The notes under the pieces: model-generated
Told to the model about the DNA's origin: nothing
Seen by the model: the letters and a program-made list of their open reading frames with translations, nothing else
Database searches by the model: none
Assembly (NCBI RefSeq): GCF_016907455.1
Contig: NZ_JAFBCB010000001.1
Location: forward strand, 2,294,001-2,358,000
DNA: 64,000 bases
Source: Brachybacterium muris
Lineage (GTDB): Bacteria > Actinomycetota > Actinomycetes > Actinomycetales > Dermabacteraceae
Direction: 5' to 3'
Part shown: one piece after another, positions 18,436 to 28,226 of the stretch
Layout: the number at the start of each line of letters is the position of its first letter
Position numbering within the stretch: position 1 is the first letter of the stretch
Position numbers and translations under genes: made by a program

Positions 18436-19931
18436 CCCACGTCGCGATCCGATGCGACGCGACCCCGTCGGGAGGCATCGGCCACCTGGTGCGGGCGCTC
18501 TCCGTCGCCGACGCCGCCCGCGCCGCCGGGCACACCGTGGTGGTCGCCGGCTCGATCGAGGCGCCTCTCGCCCGGCACCTGCTGGCCGAGTCCGGTCTCG
18601 AGGTGACCGCGGCGCCCGAGGACCTCGGGATCCTCGCCGCCGAGCAGGGCGCGAGCGTCGTCCACGTCGACGACTACACGATCGGGGCCGACGCCCGGGA
18701 CCGGGTGCGCGCCGGCGGTGCGCTGCTGTCGTCGATGGAGGACGGCGCCTTCGGCCGCCGTCCGGCCGACGTCGTCGTCGACTCCACGATCCGCGCCGAG
18801 CGGGTCGGCCGCCCCGAGGACGGCAGCGGCGAGGTGCTCCTCGGCATCGCCTACGCCCCGATGCGCGCCGAGGTGCGCGCCGCGCGGGAGAAGCGTGTCG
18901 ACGAGGACCACGACGTCAGCCGCGGCGCCCGGGTGCTGATCGTCATGGGCGGCACCGATGCGACCGGCGCCGCCGGGACCCTCGCCGCCGTCTGCGCCGC
19001 GGCAGAGGGTGTCGCGCACGTGAGCGTCATCGCGCCCGAGCACGGCTGGGACGCGGTCCGGGCCGAGGCCGGGGAGGATGTCGAGCTGCTCGCCCCCTCC
19101 CCCGCCTTCCTCGAGCGGGCGAGCGCGGCGGACCTCGTGGTCAGCGCCGCGGGCACCACCGCCTGGGAACTGGCCTGCATCGGCGTGCCGAGCCTGCTGG
19201 TCGCGGTGGTGGAGAACCAGCGCGCCGGCTACGAGGCCGCCCTCGCCGAGCGCATCGCCCGCGGGCTCGGCACCCTCGAGCAGGTGCGCGCCGACCGCTC
19301 CGCGGCGACCGCGGAGGTGGAGCGGGCGATCTCGGACCTGCGCGCGATGCGCAGCTGGACCCCGGTGGGCCGGGAGAAGGTCGACGGCCACGGCGCGGAG
19401 CGGATCGTCGCCGCCTGGGACGCGGCGCTCGCGCGACGGATCGGGACGGCGGAGGCGCCGGTCGCGGCGCGGCCCGCGACCCCGTCGGACTCGCCGCTGC
19501 TGCTGCGCTGGCGCAACGACCCGGAGACCCGGAAGGTCTCCCGCGACTCCGATCCGGTGCCGTGGGAGTCCCACTCCGGCTGGTACGCGCGGACGCTGGA
19601 GAACCCGTCCCGCGAGCTGTACGTCGTCGAGCGGGGCGGCGCGCCCGTCGGCACCGTGCGCTTCGACGCGCTGGAGGGCGCGTCGGCGGGCGAGGAGTGG
19701 GAGGTGTCCATCACCCTCGCCCCCGAGGCGCGCGGCCACGGGCTCTCCCGGCCGGTGCTCGCCGCCGGCGAGGCGGCCTTCGGGGCGCGTCACCCCGGCG
19801 CCGTCGTCGTCGCCGCGATCCTTCCCGACAACCTGCCGTCCCAGCGGCTGTTCGCCGGGGCCGGCTACGTGCTCGATCCGGATCGCGACGACGGCGAGTT
19901 CGACGTGCTGGTCAGACGAGATCCCAGCTGA
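18432..19931 (+). CDS. PseG-PseH fusion: UDP-sugar hydrolase plus N-acetyltransferase
   Basis: 499-aa two-domain protein. Residues 1 to about 330 are PseG-like (RCDATPSGGIGHLVRAL, IVMGGTDATGAA, LVVSAAGTTAWELACIGVP), a GT-B-fold hydrolase releasing UDP from the dideoxy-AltNAc sugar. Residues about 345-499 are a GNAT acetyltransferase (LLLRWRNDPETRKVSRDS, VGTVRFDALEG, SITLAPEARGHGLSRPVLAAGE), fitting PseH, which acetylates the 4-amino group. PseG and PseH are usually separate genes, so steps 3 and 4 are joined here. Converges on pseI with a 20-bp 3' overlap. Confidence 0.9.
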   Translation: MTHVAIRCDATPSGGIGHLVRALSVADAARAAGHTVVVAGSIEAPLARHLLAESGLEVTAAPEDLGILAAEQGASVVHVDDYTIGADARDRVRAGGALLSSMEDGAFGRRPADVVVDSTIRAERVGRPEDGSGEVLLGIAYAPMRAEVRAAREKRVDEDHDVSRGARVLIVMGGTDATGAAGTLAAVCAAAEGVAHVSVIAPEHGWDAVRAEAGEDVELLAPSPAFLERASAADLVVSAAGTTAWELACIGVPSLLVAVVENQRAGYEAALAERIARGLGTLEQVRADRSAATAEVERAISDLRAMRSWTPVGREKVDGHGAERIVAAWDAALARRIGTAEAPVAARPATPSDSPLLLRWRNDPETRKVSRDSDPVPWESHSGWYARTLENPSRELYVVERGGAPVGTVRFDALEGASAGEEWEVSITLAPEARGHGLSRPVLAAGEAAFGARHPGAVVVAAILPDNLPSQRLFAGAGYVLDPDRDDGEFDVLVRRDPS

Positions 19932-20985
19932 GCGGCGTCCCGCGCTCGACGTCCTTCGCGAAGGTGCGGCCGAGGACCACGTCGAGATAGCGCGGCTCGA
20001 GCCCGCCCGCGGGGCGGATCGAGCGGACGTTCTCCGCGGTGATCTCCTCGCCGGCTCGCACGTCCTTCACGACGAACAGCGAGCGGCGCAGGCGCTGGGA
20101 CTCGGCCTCGGACTTCGTCGGGCCGACGTGCACCTCGCCGAGCGCGAGCCAGGCGGCGTAGGACTCGTCGACCAGGGCCTTCAGCTCCTCGGGCTCGAGG
20201 GAGAAGTCGGAGTCGACGCCGCCGTCGGCGCGGCGCAGCGTGACGTGCTTCTCGAGGATCGCGGCGCCGAAGGCGACGGCCGCGACGCTCACGCCGATGC
20301 CCTTGGTGTGGTCGGAGAGGCCGCCGACGACCTTCCAGGTGTCGGCGAGCACCGGGATGGTGCGCAGGTTCGACGCCTCGGCGGTCGCCGGGTAGGAGGA
20401 GGTGCAGCCGAGCACGGCGATCTGGTCGTTGCCCTCGGCGCGCAGGGTCTTGACGGCGAGGTCCACGTCGCCGGCGTCGGCGGCGCCGGTGGAGAGGATC
20501 ACCGGCTTGCCGGTGCGGGCCACCTTGCGCAGCAGCGGGATGTCGCCGATCTCGAGCGAGGCGATCTTGTAGACCTCGGCGCCGAGGTCCTCCAGCAGGT
20601 CGACGGCCGTGTCGTCGAAGGGGCTAGAGAACGGGATCATACCGTGCTCCCGGGCGCGGGCGAAGATCGCCTCGTGCCACTCCCAGGGGGTGTGTGCTTC
20701 CTGGTAGAGGCTGTAGAGATTGCGACCGCCCCACAGCCCGTGGCTGTCGGTGATGCGGAACGCGGGTCCGTCCGCGTCGATGGTGATGGTGTCCGCGGTG
20801 TACGTCTGCAGCTTGATCGCCGGCGCCCCGGTCTCCGCGATGGCATCGACGATGGCCAGAGCGCGGCCGAGGTCACCATTGTGGTTGCCGGACATCTCCG
20901 CTGCAACGAAGGGGCGGTGGCTCTCGCCGACCTGCAGGTCGCCGATCTGGAGTGATGTGGGGGTTCCGTTGTGGCTCAGAGGCAT
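19912..20985 (-). CDS. pseI: PseI: pseudaminic acid synthase
   Basis: 357-aa NeuB-family aldolase condensing 2,4-diacetamido-trideoxy-altropyranose with phosphoenolpyruvate. Motifs: FVAAEMSGNHNGD, IKLQTYTADTITID, FSSPFDDTAVDLLE, YKIASLEIGDIPLL, GLSDHTKGI and EKHVTLRRADGGVDSDFSLEP. A C-terminal SAF (antifreeze-like) domain follows (about 295-357, RRSLFVVKDVRAGE). The long Leu/Tyr-containing WGGRNLYSLYQEAHTPWEWH segment favours PseI over NeuB. Start ATG 20985 is supported by TACGAT six bases upstream (leaderless); GTG 21021, overlapping the upstream gene, is an alternative. Confidence 0.92.
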   Translation of the reverse strand: MPLSHNGTPTSLQIGDLQVGESHRPFVAAEMSGNHNGDLGRALAIVDAIAETGAPAIKLQTYTADTITIDADGPAFRITDSHGLWGGRNLYSLYQEAHTPWEWHEAIFARAREHGMIPFSSPFDDTAVDLLEDLGAEVYKIASLEIGDIPLLRKVARTGKPVILSTGAADAGDVDLAVKTLRAEGNDQIAVLGCTSSYPATAEASNLRTIPVLADTWKVVGGLSDHTKGIGVSVAAVAFGAAILEKHVTLRRADGGVDSDFSLEPEELKALVDESYAAWLALGEVHVGPTKSEAESQRLRRSLFVVKDVRAGEEITAENVRSIRPAGGLEPRYLDVVLGRTFAKDVERGTPLSWDLV

Positions 20986-20991
20986 GGGCCG

Positions 20992-20997
20992 ATCGTA
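20992..20997 (-). promoter_or_regulatory. -10 box for a leaderless pseI transcript
   Basis: On the minus strand TACGAT ends 6 bases before ATG 20985, with no ribosome binding site in between. It lies just past the 3' end of the TPR glycosyltransferase gene, so pseI could have its own promoter. Confidence 0.45.
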
Positions 20998-21013
20998 CCG
21001 GAGCGGCCCTGGA

Positions 21014-23230
21014 TCACTCACCTCGCCCGGGGCGCGATGCGCGGACCAAGCGCACCAGGCGATCGCGGCAGTCCGCCATCACGAGGTCGACGCAGTCCTG
21101 GTAGGGAGCGGTGAAGTCGATCCATGGTGGCGCGACCACCGTCGAGTTCCGCGACAGCTGATCGATGGATGTCGCCCCTCCCCCGGTGCGGTAGTAGTAG
21201 TTCTCGGGGGAGAAGCCCAGCAGCCATGCGGGGGTCCCGACGGCCGCCGCCAGTTCCATGGGGACCGTGCTGATGCCGATGATCAGGTCCATGGACGCCA
21301 GATGCCCGGCCAGACCTTCGAAGTCGTCGAAGAGGTCCACGTCCTCGATCTGTCGGATCCCGTGCTCGACGCAGTACGCGGACTCGGCGGGGTCGATGGT
21401 GTGCTGCACCGACCAGAAGTCCACCCCGTCCACACCGAGCAGCGGCTCGAACTGCTCCACCCCCAGGTACATCATCCTCCTCGAGCCGCTGGAGAAGTGA
21501 CTCTTCCAGACCAGGCCCACCTTCAGCCTGTCCCCGGGTGTCGCCACCTCCCGGGCGAGATCCGGGACCAGATAGGCGCCCGTGTCCTCGCGCGGGAGCA
21601 CGCCGGCGAACCTGTTGAAGGTCAGGTTCTGGCCGAAGGTCACATGATCGGCGGCGGCCACGTACGGATCGCACTGCGCCGTCAGATGACTGGCGAGGAG
21701 GAAGTCGCTGTACCTGCCGTCGTAGACCGGGTTCAGGACCCCGCGGACGCGACGGGGGACGCCGATGAACTCGACGGACGGGAAGCTCCGCTCCAGGAGC
21801 GTGAGCAGCCGCGGGTCGCAGCTAGCCGTGACCCGGTAGCGCTCGGCGAGCTCACCGAGGTACTGCGCCGTCCGGATCTCGTCGCCGACGCCGTCATCGG
21901 CGATAAGGAACAGAGACGATCCGGGGTCCTCGGGCAGCGCCTCGTAGTTGAGGAACCTGCTGCCGAGATCTCGTTTCAGGGTTCGCCAGTGCGGACCCGT
22001 CCTGCGCACGCTCCAGCTCTTCAGGTAGTGGCCCTGCAGCAGCAGGGTGGTCGCCTGGTCGCGGTCGCCGAGTCGGATCCCCGGCCGGCCGGCGCTCGCG
22101 GAGCCGTATCCGATCTGGTTGCGCAGATCGATGACCGTGACGCCGTCGTCGAGCCGGGCTTGGACGAATCGGAGTCCGGTCGCCGCGATGGTGTAGTTCG
22201 GGTCCTCCACCAGCACAGATCGCAGCAGCTCGGCCGCATCACGGTTGCTCCCCTCCTCCATCGCGATCAGCCCGCGGCCGCAGCGCGCCCCGAGCATCGT
22301 GTCCGGCAGCCCGGAGAGATGCGGTACCAGCGTGTCCAGGTCGCTCAGGAGGTCCTTGACGGTGAGCACACGCAGCAGGGAGTCCTTGCTGTAGACGTCC
22401 ATGGCCCCGTAGCCCTTTCTCGCCGCCGCCTGACAGGCATCGAAGAAGTCCTCGTGCGCGGGGCCGTGGAACCTGAGGTCGTGTGCGAGGGCGAGCACGC
22501 CGGGGATCCCGTGGAACGCCTCCGGGATCACCTGGAGGTCCTGGACCAAGGAGCCCGAGTCGAAGCGCAGCGAGGCCTCGACCACAGCGCGGTCCCGGAA
22601 TCCGTGTCGAGCGATCTGCCGTTCCAGGAGGGTCCGCGCCGTCTCCGCGTGGCCGTGGGTCACCAGGTCGCCGACGTACCTCAGGTTGTCCTTCCACTGG
22701 AAGGGATCCTCTTCATCACCCTGGAAGTACTCGAGCACGTCGACCTTCTCCAGCGCACCCTGCCGCAGGCGGAACTCCCGGAAGCGCAGGCCCCTGATGG
22801 TCGAGCCGTTCGCCTGCGGGCCGCTGAGGGGGGCCATCAGCCGGCCGAGGGCATGCAGCTTGTCCGTGGTCCGCAACCCGGACAGCTGGATCCACTCCCC
22901 CAGCCGCGCCGCCTCCGCCCGGCCGTGGGCACGATCCTCGAGTGCCGCGAGACGCGGGGCCAGGAGCTGATCGGCCAGCAGCCCGTCCTGGGCGCTGAGC
23001 AGGGTGATGCCGGCGAAGCACTGGTCGATCAGTCCGAGCTCGTCGAGGTCCACCCGCGACAGGATCTGCGACGCGGTCCGGAAGTTCCGCAGTCTCGCCA
23101 TGTGTCGGGCGATGGCCAGGGCGGCTCCGGGCTGCGCACTGGTTGCCTTGTCCACCAGGACAGCTCGTTGATCTGCGGGATCGAACGGCGGTCGAGAGAC
23201 ACGAGTGAATCTGCGGAGCACTGCACCCAC
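21014..23230 (-). CDS. TPR-like protein with C-terminal GT-B glycosyltransferase domain
   Basis: 738-aa protein. The N-terminal two thirds (1 to about 400) are helical with TPR-like spacing (ARHMARLRNFRTASQILSRV, ETARTLLERQIARHGFRD, RDAAELLRSVLVEDPNY). The C-terminal third resembles GT9/GT41-type GT-B domains (LKVGLVWKSHFSSGS, VDFWSVQH, MDLIIGISTVPMELAAAVGTPAWLL), where the last part should bind the nucleotide. No membrane helix. GTG start. It ends next to pseI on the same strand, so I infer a glycosyltransferase using or acting with pseudaminic acid; donor unproven. Confidence 0.7.
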   Translation of the reverse strand: MGAVLRRFTRVSRPPFDPADQRAVLVDKATSAQPGAALAIARHMARLRNFRTASQILSRVDLDELGLIDQCFAGITLLSAQDGLLADQLLAPRLAALEDRAHGRAEAARLGEWIQLSGLRTTDKLHALGRLMAPLSGPQANGSTIRGLRFREFRLRQGALEKVDVLEYFQGDEEDPFQWKDNLRYVGDLVTHGHAETARTLLERQIARHGFRDRAVVEASLRFDSGSLVQDLQVIPEAFHGIPGVLALAHDLRFHGPAHEDFFDACQAAARKGYGAMDVYSKDSLLRVLTVKDLLSDLDTLVPHLSGLPDTMLGARCGRGLIAMEEGSNRDAAELLRSVLVEDPNYTIAATGLRFVQARLDDGVTVIDLRNQIGYGSASAGRPGIRLGDRDQATTLLLQGHYLKSWSVRRTGPHWRTLKRDLGSRFLNYEALPEDPGSSLFLIADDGVGDEIRTAQYLGELAERYRVTASCDPRLLTLLERSFPSVEFIGVPRRVRGVLNPVYDGRYSDFLLASHLTAQCDPYVAAADHVTFGQNLTFNRFAGVLPREDTGAYLVPDLAREVATPGDRLKVGLVWKSHFSSGSRRMMYLGVEQFEPLLGVDGVDFWSVQHTIDPAESAYCVEHGIRQIEDVDLFDDFEGLAGHLASMDLIIGISTVPMELAAAVGTPAWLLGFSPENYYYRTGGGATSIDQLSRNSTVVAPPWIDFTAPYQDCVDLVMADCRDRLVRLVRASRPGRGE

Positions 23231-23286
23231 CTAAGGAGTCTGTCCGAGCCCCCGGTGGCCCGTCGCTGTTCGGGAGTCTAGCTGGG

Positions 23287-23303
23287 CCTCCACCCCCTGG
23301 AGG
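23287..23303. terminator. Possible hairpin between polymerase 3' half and TPR-GT gene
   Basis: CCTCCA and TGGAGG form a 6-bp stem around a short C-rich loop in the 114-bp gap. There is no U-tract, so termination is uncertain. The rest of the gap shows nothing recognisable. Confidence 0.25.
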
Positions 23304-23344
23304 ACGGCGTCACCGGGTCGGCTCCGCGTGCTTCCCGGGATCGG

Positions 23345-25645
23345 TCAGCCTGCCCCGAAGATCTCCCGGCGGGAGTCCGGGACCGCAAAGGGGACGAGGT
23401 CGTGCGGGGAGTGCGCCAGGCGGAAGAGCCCGCCGGCGACGTCCTGGAGGGTCTCCTCGTGTCCGGGAACCGGGATCACGTACGTCGGCCGCCCGAGGGC
23501 CGCGGCCTCCCACATGGATGTGGAGAACGTGCCCACGCAGATCTCCGACTGCCTGATGGTCGCGAGGGTGTCGTCCCGGGCGACGGCGATGTGATCGCTC
23601 AGCCCGGCGGCGGCGAGCTCGTCATCGATGATCGTGCGCTGAGCGGGATGCGGCGCGATGACCACCCGCAGGTCAGGTCGTTCACCCACCAGGTCAGCGG
23701 CGAAGGCCAGGATCCGACGGAGCACCCGGGGCTGGGAGATGATGCAGACGTCCCAGGCGGGGACGACGCTCGGGTCCCCCTCACCTCCGATGCTCAGTTC
23801 GCTCTGCTGGCGCGGCACCACCACATGCTCCTGGTAGACGTTCGTGCGCTCGGCCCAGAAGTCCGACCATGCATAGAAGCGCGAGGCCCCGTGGTGAGGC
23901 GTGCCTCCGAACCAGAAACTCGGAGCGTACCTGCTGGTCAGCGCGTACTGGATGTCGGAGACCACGGCACCGGAGCGTGCTGCTGCCGCAGCGATCCCGG
24001 CCCACCAATGGCTGGAGGCGATGAGGACCTCCTGCGGCCCCACTCTCTCGAACACGGGGGTGAAGAACTCACGTTCGTCGAGGAACTTCACCAGGCGATT
24101 GCGGAGATGGTCCCCGAGGTCGACGCGGATGCCGAGAGCGTCGGAGATCGCCTCCTCGAAGGGGCGCGCATCGACATCGGGGATGCGCAGCTGTTCGAAT
24201 CGTCGGCCCGGGCTCTGGCGCCAGAGGTAGTACTCGTGGAACGGGACGACGAGGTCGGTGTCGTTGACCTCGGGGTAGCCGTACGTGTCCGGCTGCACCA
24301 CGAACAAGGTCTCCTCGTCACGGAAGGCAGCGGTGCGATATCCGCTCTGGCCGCGCCGGACGTAGTCGAAGACGACCCTCTTCGCGGCGGGAGCCGTGGT
24401 CAGCCGCTTCGACCCGTGGTAGATGTCCTTGACCGGGGTGCCGACGGCTCCGGCCGCGCCCCAGTACCCGAAGGCCTCGGCCAGCTGGATGATCAGCGCG
24501 GAGCGACCGAGCTCCCACACGTGCACGCCGTCGCGGGTGGTGATGTCGAACAACCCGTGGTCACGCTCGGCGGCGCAGATGCGGTCGAAGAACTCGCCGT
24601 AGGAGAAGGGAGGCTGGATGCGCCGCTGGCTGGCCCCGTCCCGCAGCAGCACCCAGTCGTACTCCCCTCGGATGGACACGGTGGGCCGCTCAGCCGAGCC
24701 CGAGTTCTGGACCTGGACACCGCCGACCTGGTTGATCGGGGTACCGAAGCTGTCGGTGCCTGCCGTGATCGGGAACCACGGGTGGCGGGGGATCTCGCGA
24801 CGCGTGGGCGCTGCGGGTGCTTTGGCCATGGTGCCGAGGACCCGCACCGCCGAGGAGGCGGTGCTCGATCCGAGACGGGCCAGCGGAGAGGGGATCAGGC
24901 GCCTGGTCGGGACTGTGCCCACCGGCGCGGTGCCGGCGTCGGCCGGGCCGGAGGGCGGATCCTGTGCAGCCGAGGCCGAGGCCTGCGCCGCAGAGGAGGG
25001 TTCCTTGGGCGGGAGGGGTGCAGCGGGTTCTGTGGTGTCGGTGGGGTGTGCCGACGGGGTCAGCCGTGCGGCCCCGGTCGAGCCCGCCAGTTCCTTGCGC
25101 GCACGCCTTCGGGCCACCGCCGTCGAGCTGACCTGGCGCACTTTCCAGCTCACATCGCGCGGTGCGCGTCTGGCCAGCCGGGTCAGTGCGCTCACCCCTC
25201 CGAGCGAGCGCGTACCGCCGGCGGTGGCGAAGACGGTGTCCTGCACGGACGGCAGGCCGGCGCCGTACCGGGCGTCGCGGCGCAGATGAGCAGCAGCCTC
25301 GAGACCGTGCGCGGCGGTGATGCTCGCGAGGTAATGGCGGTCGGCGGAGCCCGGCGAGGTGGTGTAGGAGAGCACCAGCGGCCCGTCACCCTCGAACTGG
25401 ATCAGGGTGGCGCCCCGGCGGACCTGCACCGTGGCGTTCACGGCGTGCTCCTCGCCGTCGACCTGGACGTCGTACAGCCTCACCGGTGAGTCCACGGTGA
25501 CGCGGTGGGCCCGGCGTCCGCCGGTGTGCTTCACCTGGTGACTGATCTGGTCGACGCGGATCGGTTCGATGCCGTCGGTGGCGAACACCCGAGCCAGGTC
25601 GATCGGCTCGCCCAGCGGCCCGAGCAGTCGCCGGTACTGGCCGGT
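23345..25645 (-). pseudogene. 3' part of bifunctional GT4/sialyltransferase-like polymerase, split by IS21 copy C
   Basis: C-terminal about 765 codons of a gene whose 5' part is at 28227-29350. Removing the IS and one ccggt duplication restores one frame (AAVTG-QYRRLLGPLG) of 1,139 aa, matching the intact paralogue at 30422 end to end. This half has a linker, a conserved middle segment (HPWFPITAGTDSFG) and a C-terminal GT-B-like domain with an HP motif (VVIAPHPAQ) and an S/T motif (GTFSTSMWEAAALG). A frame beginning inside the IS at GTG 25762, overlapping the istB stop as GTGA, continues into this half and could yield an 805-aa protein. It may therefore still be expressed. Confidence 0.9.
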
Positions 25646-25758
25646 TGAGTATTCGTAGTCGTGGGAGCCACCGAATCTTGCTCTTGGGGACCGCCGATCG
25701 TGCCGACGGGGGCCAGTAGCCGCCGCGGTGGGGACCACTGGCTCCCGCCGGCATCGGG

Positions 25759-26505
25759 TCACTGGGGCAGTGCGGTGTGTTCTCGCATGTTCCTGTCGCC
25801 GGTGTCGATCCAGATTGTGTTGTGCACGATGCGGTCCATGATCGCATCGGCGTGGACTGCTCCACCGAGCCGGGCGTGCCAGTCCTTCTTCGGGTACTGG
25901 GTGCAGAACACGGTCGAGCCGGTGTCATAGCGGCGCTCGAGCAGTTCCAGCAGCATCGAACGCATTCCCTCGTCAGGATGGTCCAGCAGCCACTCGTCGA
26001 TCACCAGCAGCGAGAACGTGGAGTACTTCCGCAGGAACTTCGTCTGGCCCTGCGGCTTGTCCTTTGCCAGGGCCCAGGCCTCTTCGAGGTCGGGCATTCG
26101 GATGTAGTGGGCTCGGAGCCGGTGCTGGCAGGCCTGCTTCGCCAGCGCGCAGCCGAGGTAGGACTTCCCTGAGCCGGTGAAGCCCTGGAAGACCACGTTC
26201 TGTTGCCGCTGGATGAAGGAGCAGGTTGCCAGTTGCGCGATCACGTTCCGGTTCAGTCCCCGTTCCTCGACCAGATCCAGCCGCCGCAGGTCCGCTCCGG
26301 GATAACGCAGCCCCGCCCGGCGGATCAGACCCTCGACCTTTCCATGATTGAAGATGGAATGCGCCTCGTCCACGATCAGCTGGAGCCGTTCCTGGAACGA
26401 CATCCCCAGCACGTGAGCCTCATCCTGGGCATCGATCGCGTCCAGCAGCGCGGTCGCGCCCATCTCGCGCAGCTTCCGCTTCGTGTCGTTATCGATCACG
26501 CTCAC
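25759..26505 (-). CDS. istB: IS21 helper ATPase IstB (copy C)
   Basis: 248 aa, same translation as the copy B protein, GTG start overlapping the istA stop. Downstream, a GTG at 25762 overlaps the istB stop by 4 bp and opens a frame running through the IS end into the interrupted polymerase gene, so translation could be passed on to that gene fragment. Confidence 0.95.
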   Translation of the reverse strand: MSVIDNDTKRKLREMGATALLDAIDAQDEAHVLGMSFQERLQLIVDEAHSIFNHGKVEGLIRRAGLRYPGADLRRLDLVEERGLNRNVIAQLATCSFIQRQQNVVFQGFTGSGKSYLGCALAKQACQHRLRAHYIRMPDLEEAWALAKDKPQGQTKFLRKYSTFSLLVIDEWLLDHPDEGMRSMLLELLERRYDTGSTVFCTQYPKKDWHARLGGAVHADAIMDRIVHNTIWIDTGDRNMREHTALPQ

Positions 26506-28064
26506 CGGACACCTCCGGCGTAGTAGTCGGCGCCACGGACGTATCCGCCGTCTTCCGCGGGTTCCTCGCGGGGTGGACGCAGGGCGGCGACCTTGTCCTG
26601 CCCGGTGGCCAAGATCGGGTGCAGATGCGCATAGCGCGGTGAACGGACCCGTCCCGTCAGCGCGAGTGCGCAGGCCGCCTCGACCCGATCTACGGAGAAG
26701 CGGCGAGAGAGCCGTAGCACCGCCAACGCGGGATCCAGGCCCTGTTCCACGATCGGCACGGACTCGAAGATCCGCTGGATCACGATCACCGTGGCCGGCC
26801 CGACCCGATCTGCCCACGCCCGCACCCTCTGCGCGTCCCAGGCCTGGAAACGCTCGCCCGCAGGTAGGTCCGCGTCGTTGGTGCGGTACTCATTGCTCGC
26901 GGTCTCCGGGAGCAGCAGGTGACTGGTCAGTCGCTGGCTGCCCTGATAGATCTCCAGCGTCCGGGCCGTGATGCGCAGATCGACCTTCGCGCCGATGTGC
27001 GCGAACGGCGCGGAGTAGAAGTTCCGCGCGAACGTGACGTGCCCGTTCCTGCCCACTCGTCGTCCGTAGTGCCATGTCGAGATCTCGTAGGGCACCGCCG
27101 GCAGCGGCGTCAGCAGCGGCCGCTCCTCCGCGTCGAACACGCTGGCGCGGGATCCGGGCCGCTTCTGGAACGGCTCCGCGTTATAGGCCTCCATCCGCTG
27201 CCCGATGGCGGCTGCAAGTTCGGGCAGGGACGTGAATCGCTGATCCCGCAGCCCGGCGATGACCCAGGTCGCGACGTGCGCGACGGTGTTCTCCACGCTC
27301 GCCTTGTCTTTCGGTTTCCGCACCCTCCCCGGGAGCACCGCCGCCGAGTAATGCGCTGCCATCTCGCGATACGCATCGTTCAGGACGATCTCGCCCTCGC
27401 GGGGGTGCTTCACCACACCGGTCTTGAGGTTGTCCGGAACGATCCTCGGGACCGTCCCGCCCAGCGCCTCGAACATCGCTACGTGCGCTCGCAGCCAGGA
27501 CTCCTGGCGCATATCCAGCGCCGGGAAGCAGAACGCGTAACGAGAAAAAGGCAGGCAGGCAACGAACAAGAACACCTTCGAGACCTCGCCGGTGACCGGA
27601 TCGGCCAGCTCCATCGTGGGGCCGGACCAGTCGACCTCCACGCTCTGGCCGGCCTTGTGACCGACTCTCGAAGCGGCACCGGTGACCATGACGTGGTGCT
27701 GGTAGGTGCGGCAAAACCGGTCATACCCCATCGCCGGATCCCCAGCCGCCGTGGTCGCGTCGAAGTACTCGCCGTGCAACAGCTTCAGCGTCACGCCGAC
27801 CCTGGCCATCTCTCGATGGACCTGTTCCCAGTCCGGCTGTGCGAACACGCTCTCGTGCTCGCCCCGGCCCGGGAACAACCGGGCATACACCTGCTCATCG
27901 GCGACGTCCGCGATATCGCCCCACCCGATCCCTGCAGCGTCAGCGGCCTCGAACACCGCCCTCACGGACTTGCGGGACATGCCCTGCGAGGACGAAATCG
28001 CTCGCCCCGACAGACCTTCTGCGCGCAGCTGGAGCACCAGCTTCGCCCTGATCTTCCGTACCAT
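26502..28064 (-). CDS. istA: IS21 transposase IstA (copy C)
   Basis: 520 aa, same translation as copy B with D145, D211 and E258 intact, so this copy should be active. Transcription runs in the same direction as the gene it interrupts. Confidence 0.96.
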   Translation of the reverse strand: MVRKIRAKLVLQLRAEGLSGRAISSSQGMSRKSVRAVFEAADAAGIGWGDIADVADEQVYARLFPGRGEHESVFAQPDWEQVHREMARVGVTLKLLHGEYFDATTAAGDPAMGYDRFCRTYQHHVMVTGAASRVGHKAGQSVEVDWSGPTMELADPVTGEVSKVFLFVACLPFSRYAFCFPALDMRQESWLRAHVAMFEALGGTVPRIVPDNLKTGVVKHPREGEIVLNDAYREMAAHYSAAVLPGRVRKPKDKASVENTVAHVATWVIAGLRDQRFTSLPELAAAIGQRMEAYNAEPFQKRPGSRASVFDAEERPLLTPLPAVPYEISTWHYGRRVGRNGHVTFARNFYSAPFAHIGAKVDLRITARTLEIYQGSQRLTSHLLLPETASNEYRTNDADLPAGERFQAWDAQRVRAWADRVGPATVIVIQRIFESVPIVEQGLDPALAVLRLSRRFSVDRVEAACALALTGRVRSPRYAHLHPILATGQDKVAALRPPREEPAEDGGYVRGADYYAGGVR

Positions 28065-28226
28065 TCCAGATTGCTCCTTCCGCCGCGTGCCCTATACACA
28101 CGGCGGAAGGAGCGTAGACAGAGCGGCCCCAACGACACCACTGGTGGTCCCGAACGACGCCACCGCTACGGCAGCGACGTGGCACCCGAACCCTCGATCA
28201 GCGGACCCCAGCGAGGCGAATATTCA

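Larger units (their letters stand above)
25646..28226 (-). mobile_element. IS21-family element, copy C (complete, 2,581 bp)
   Basis: Same termini and length as copies B and D. It is flanked by a perfect 5-bp target duplication, ccggt at 25641-25645 and 28227-28231, within a large glycosyltransferase gene of the same orientation. The duplication and apparent sequence identity to the other copies point to recent insertion. The inverted repeat protecting istA lies at 28073-28113. Confidence 0.97.

Noticed and set aside
20720..23281. 853-codon plus-strand open frame antisense to the TPR-GT gene
   Set aside because: Composition artefact of GC-rich DNA; rich in Asp/Gly/Arg/Gln/His/Val repeats, no motifs, while the minus strand encodes recognisable domains.
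23402..25489. 695-codon plus-strand frame over the polymerase 3' half
   Set aside because: Mirror frame of a real coding region; no domain.
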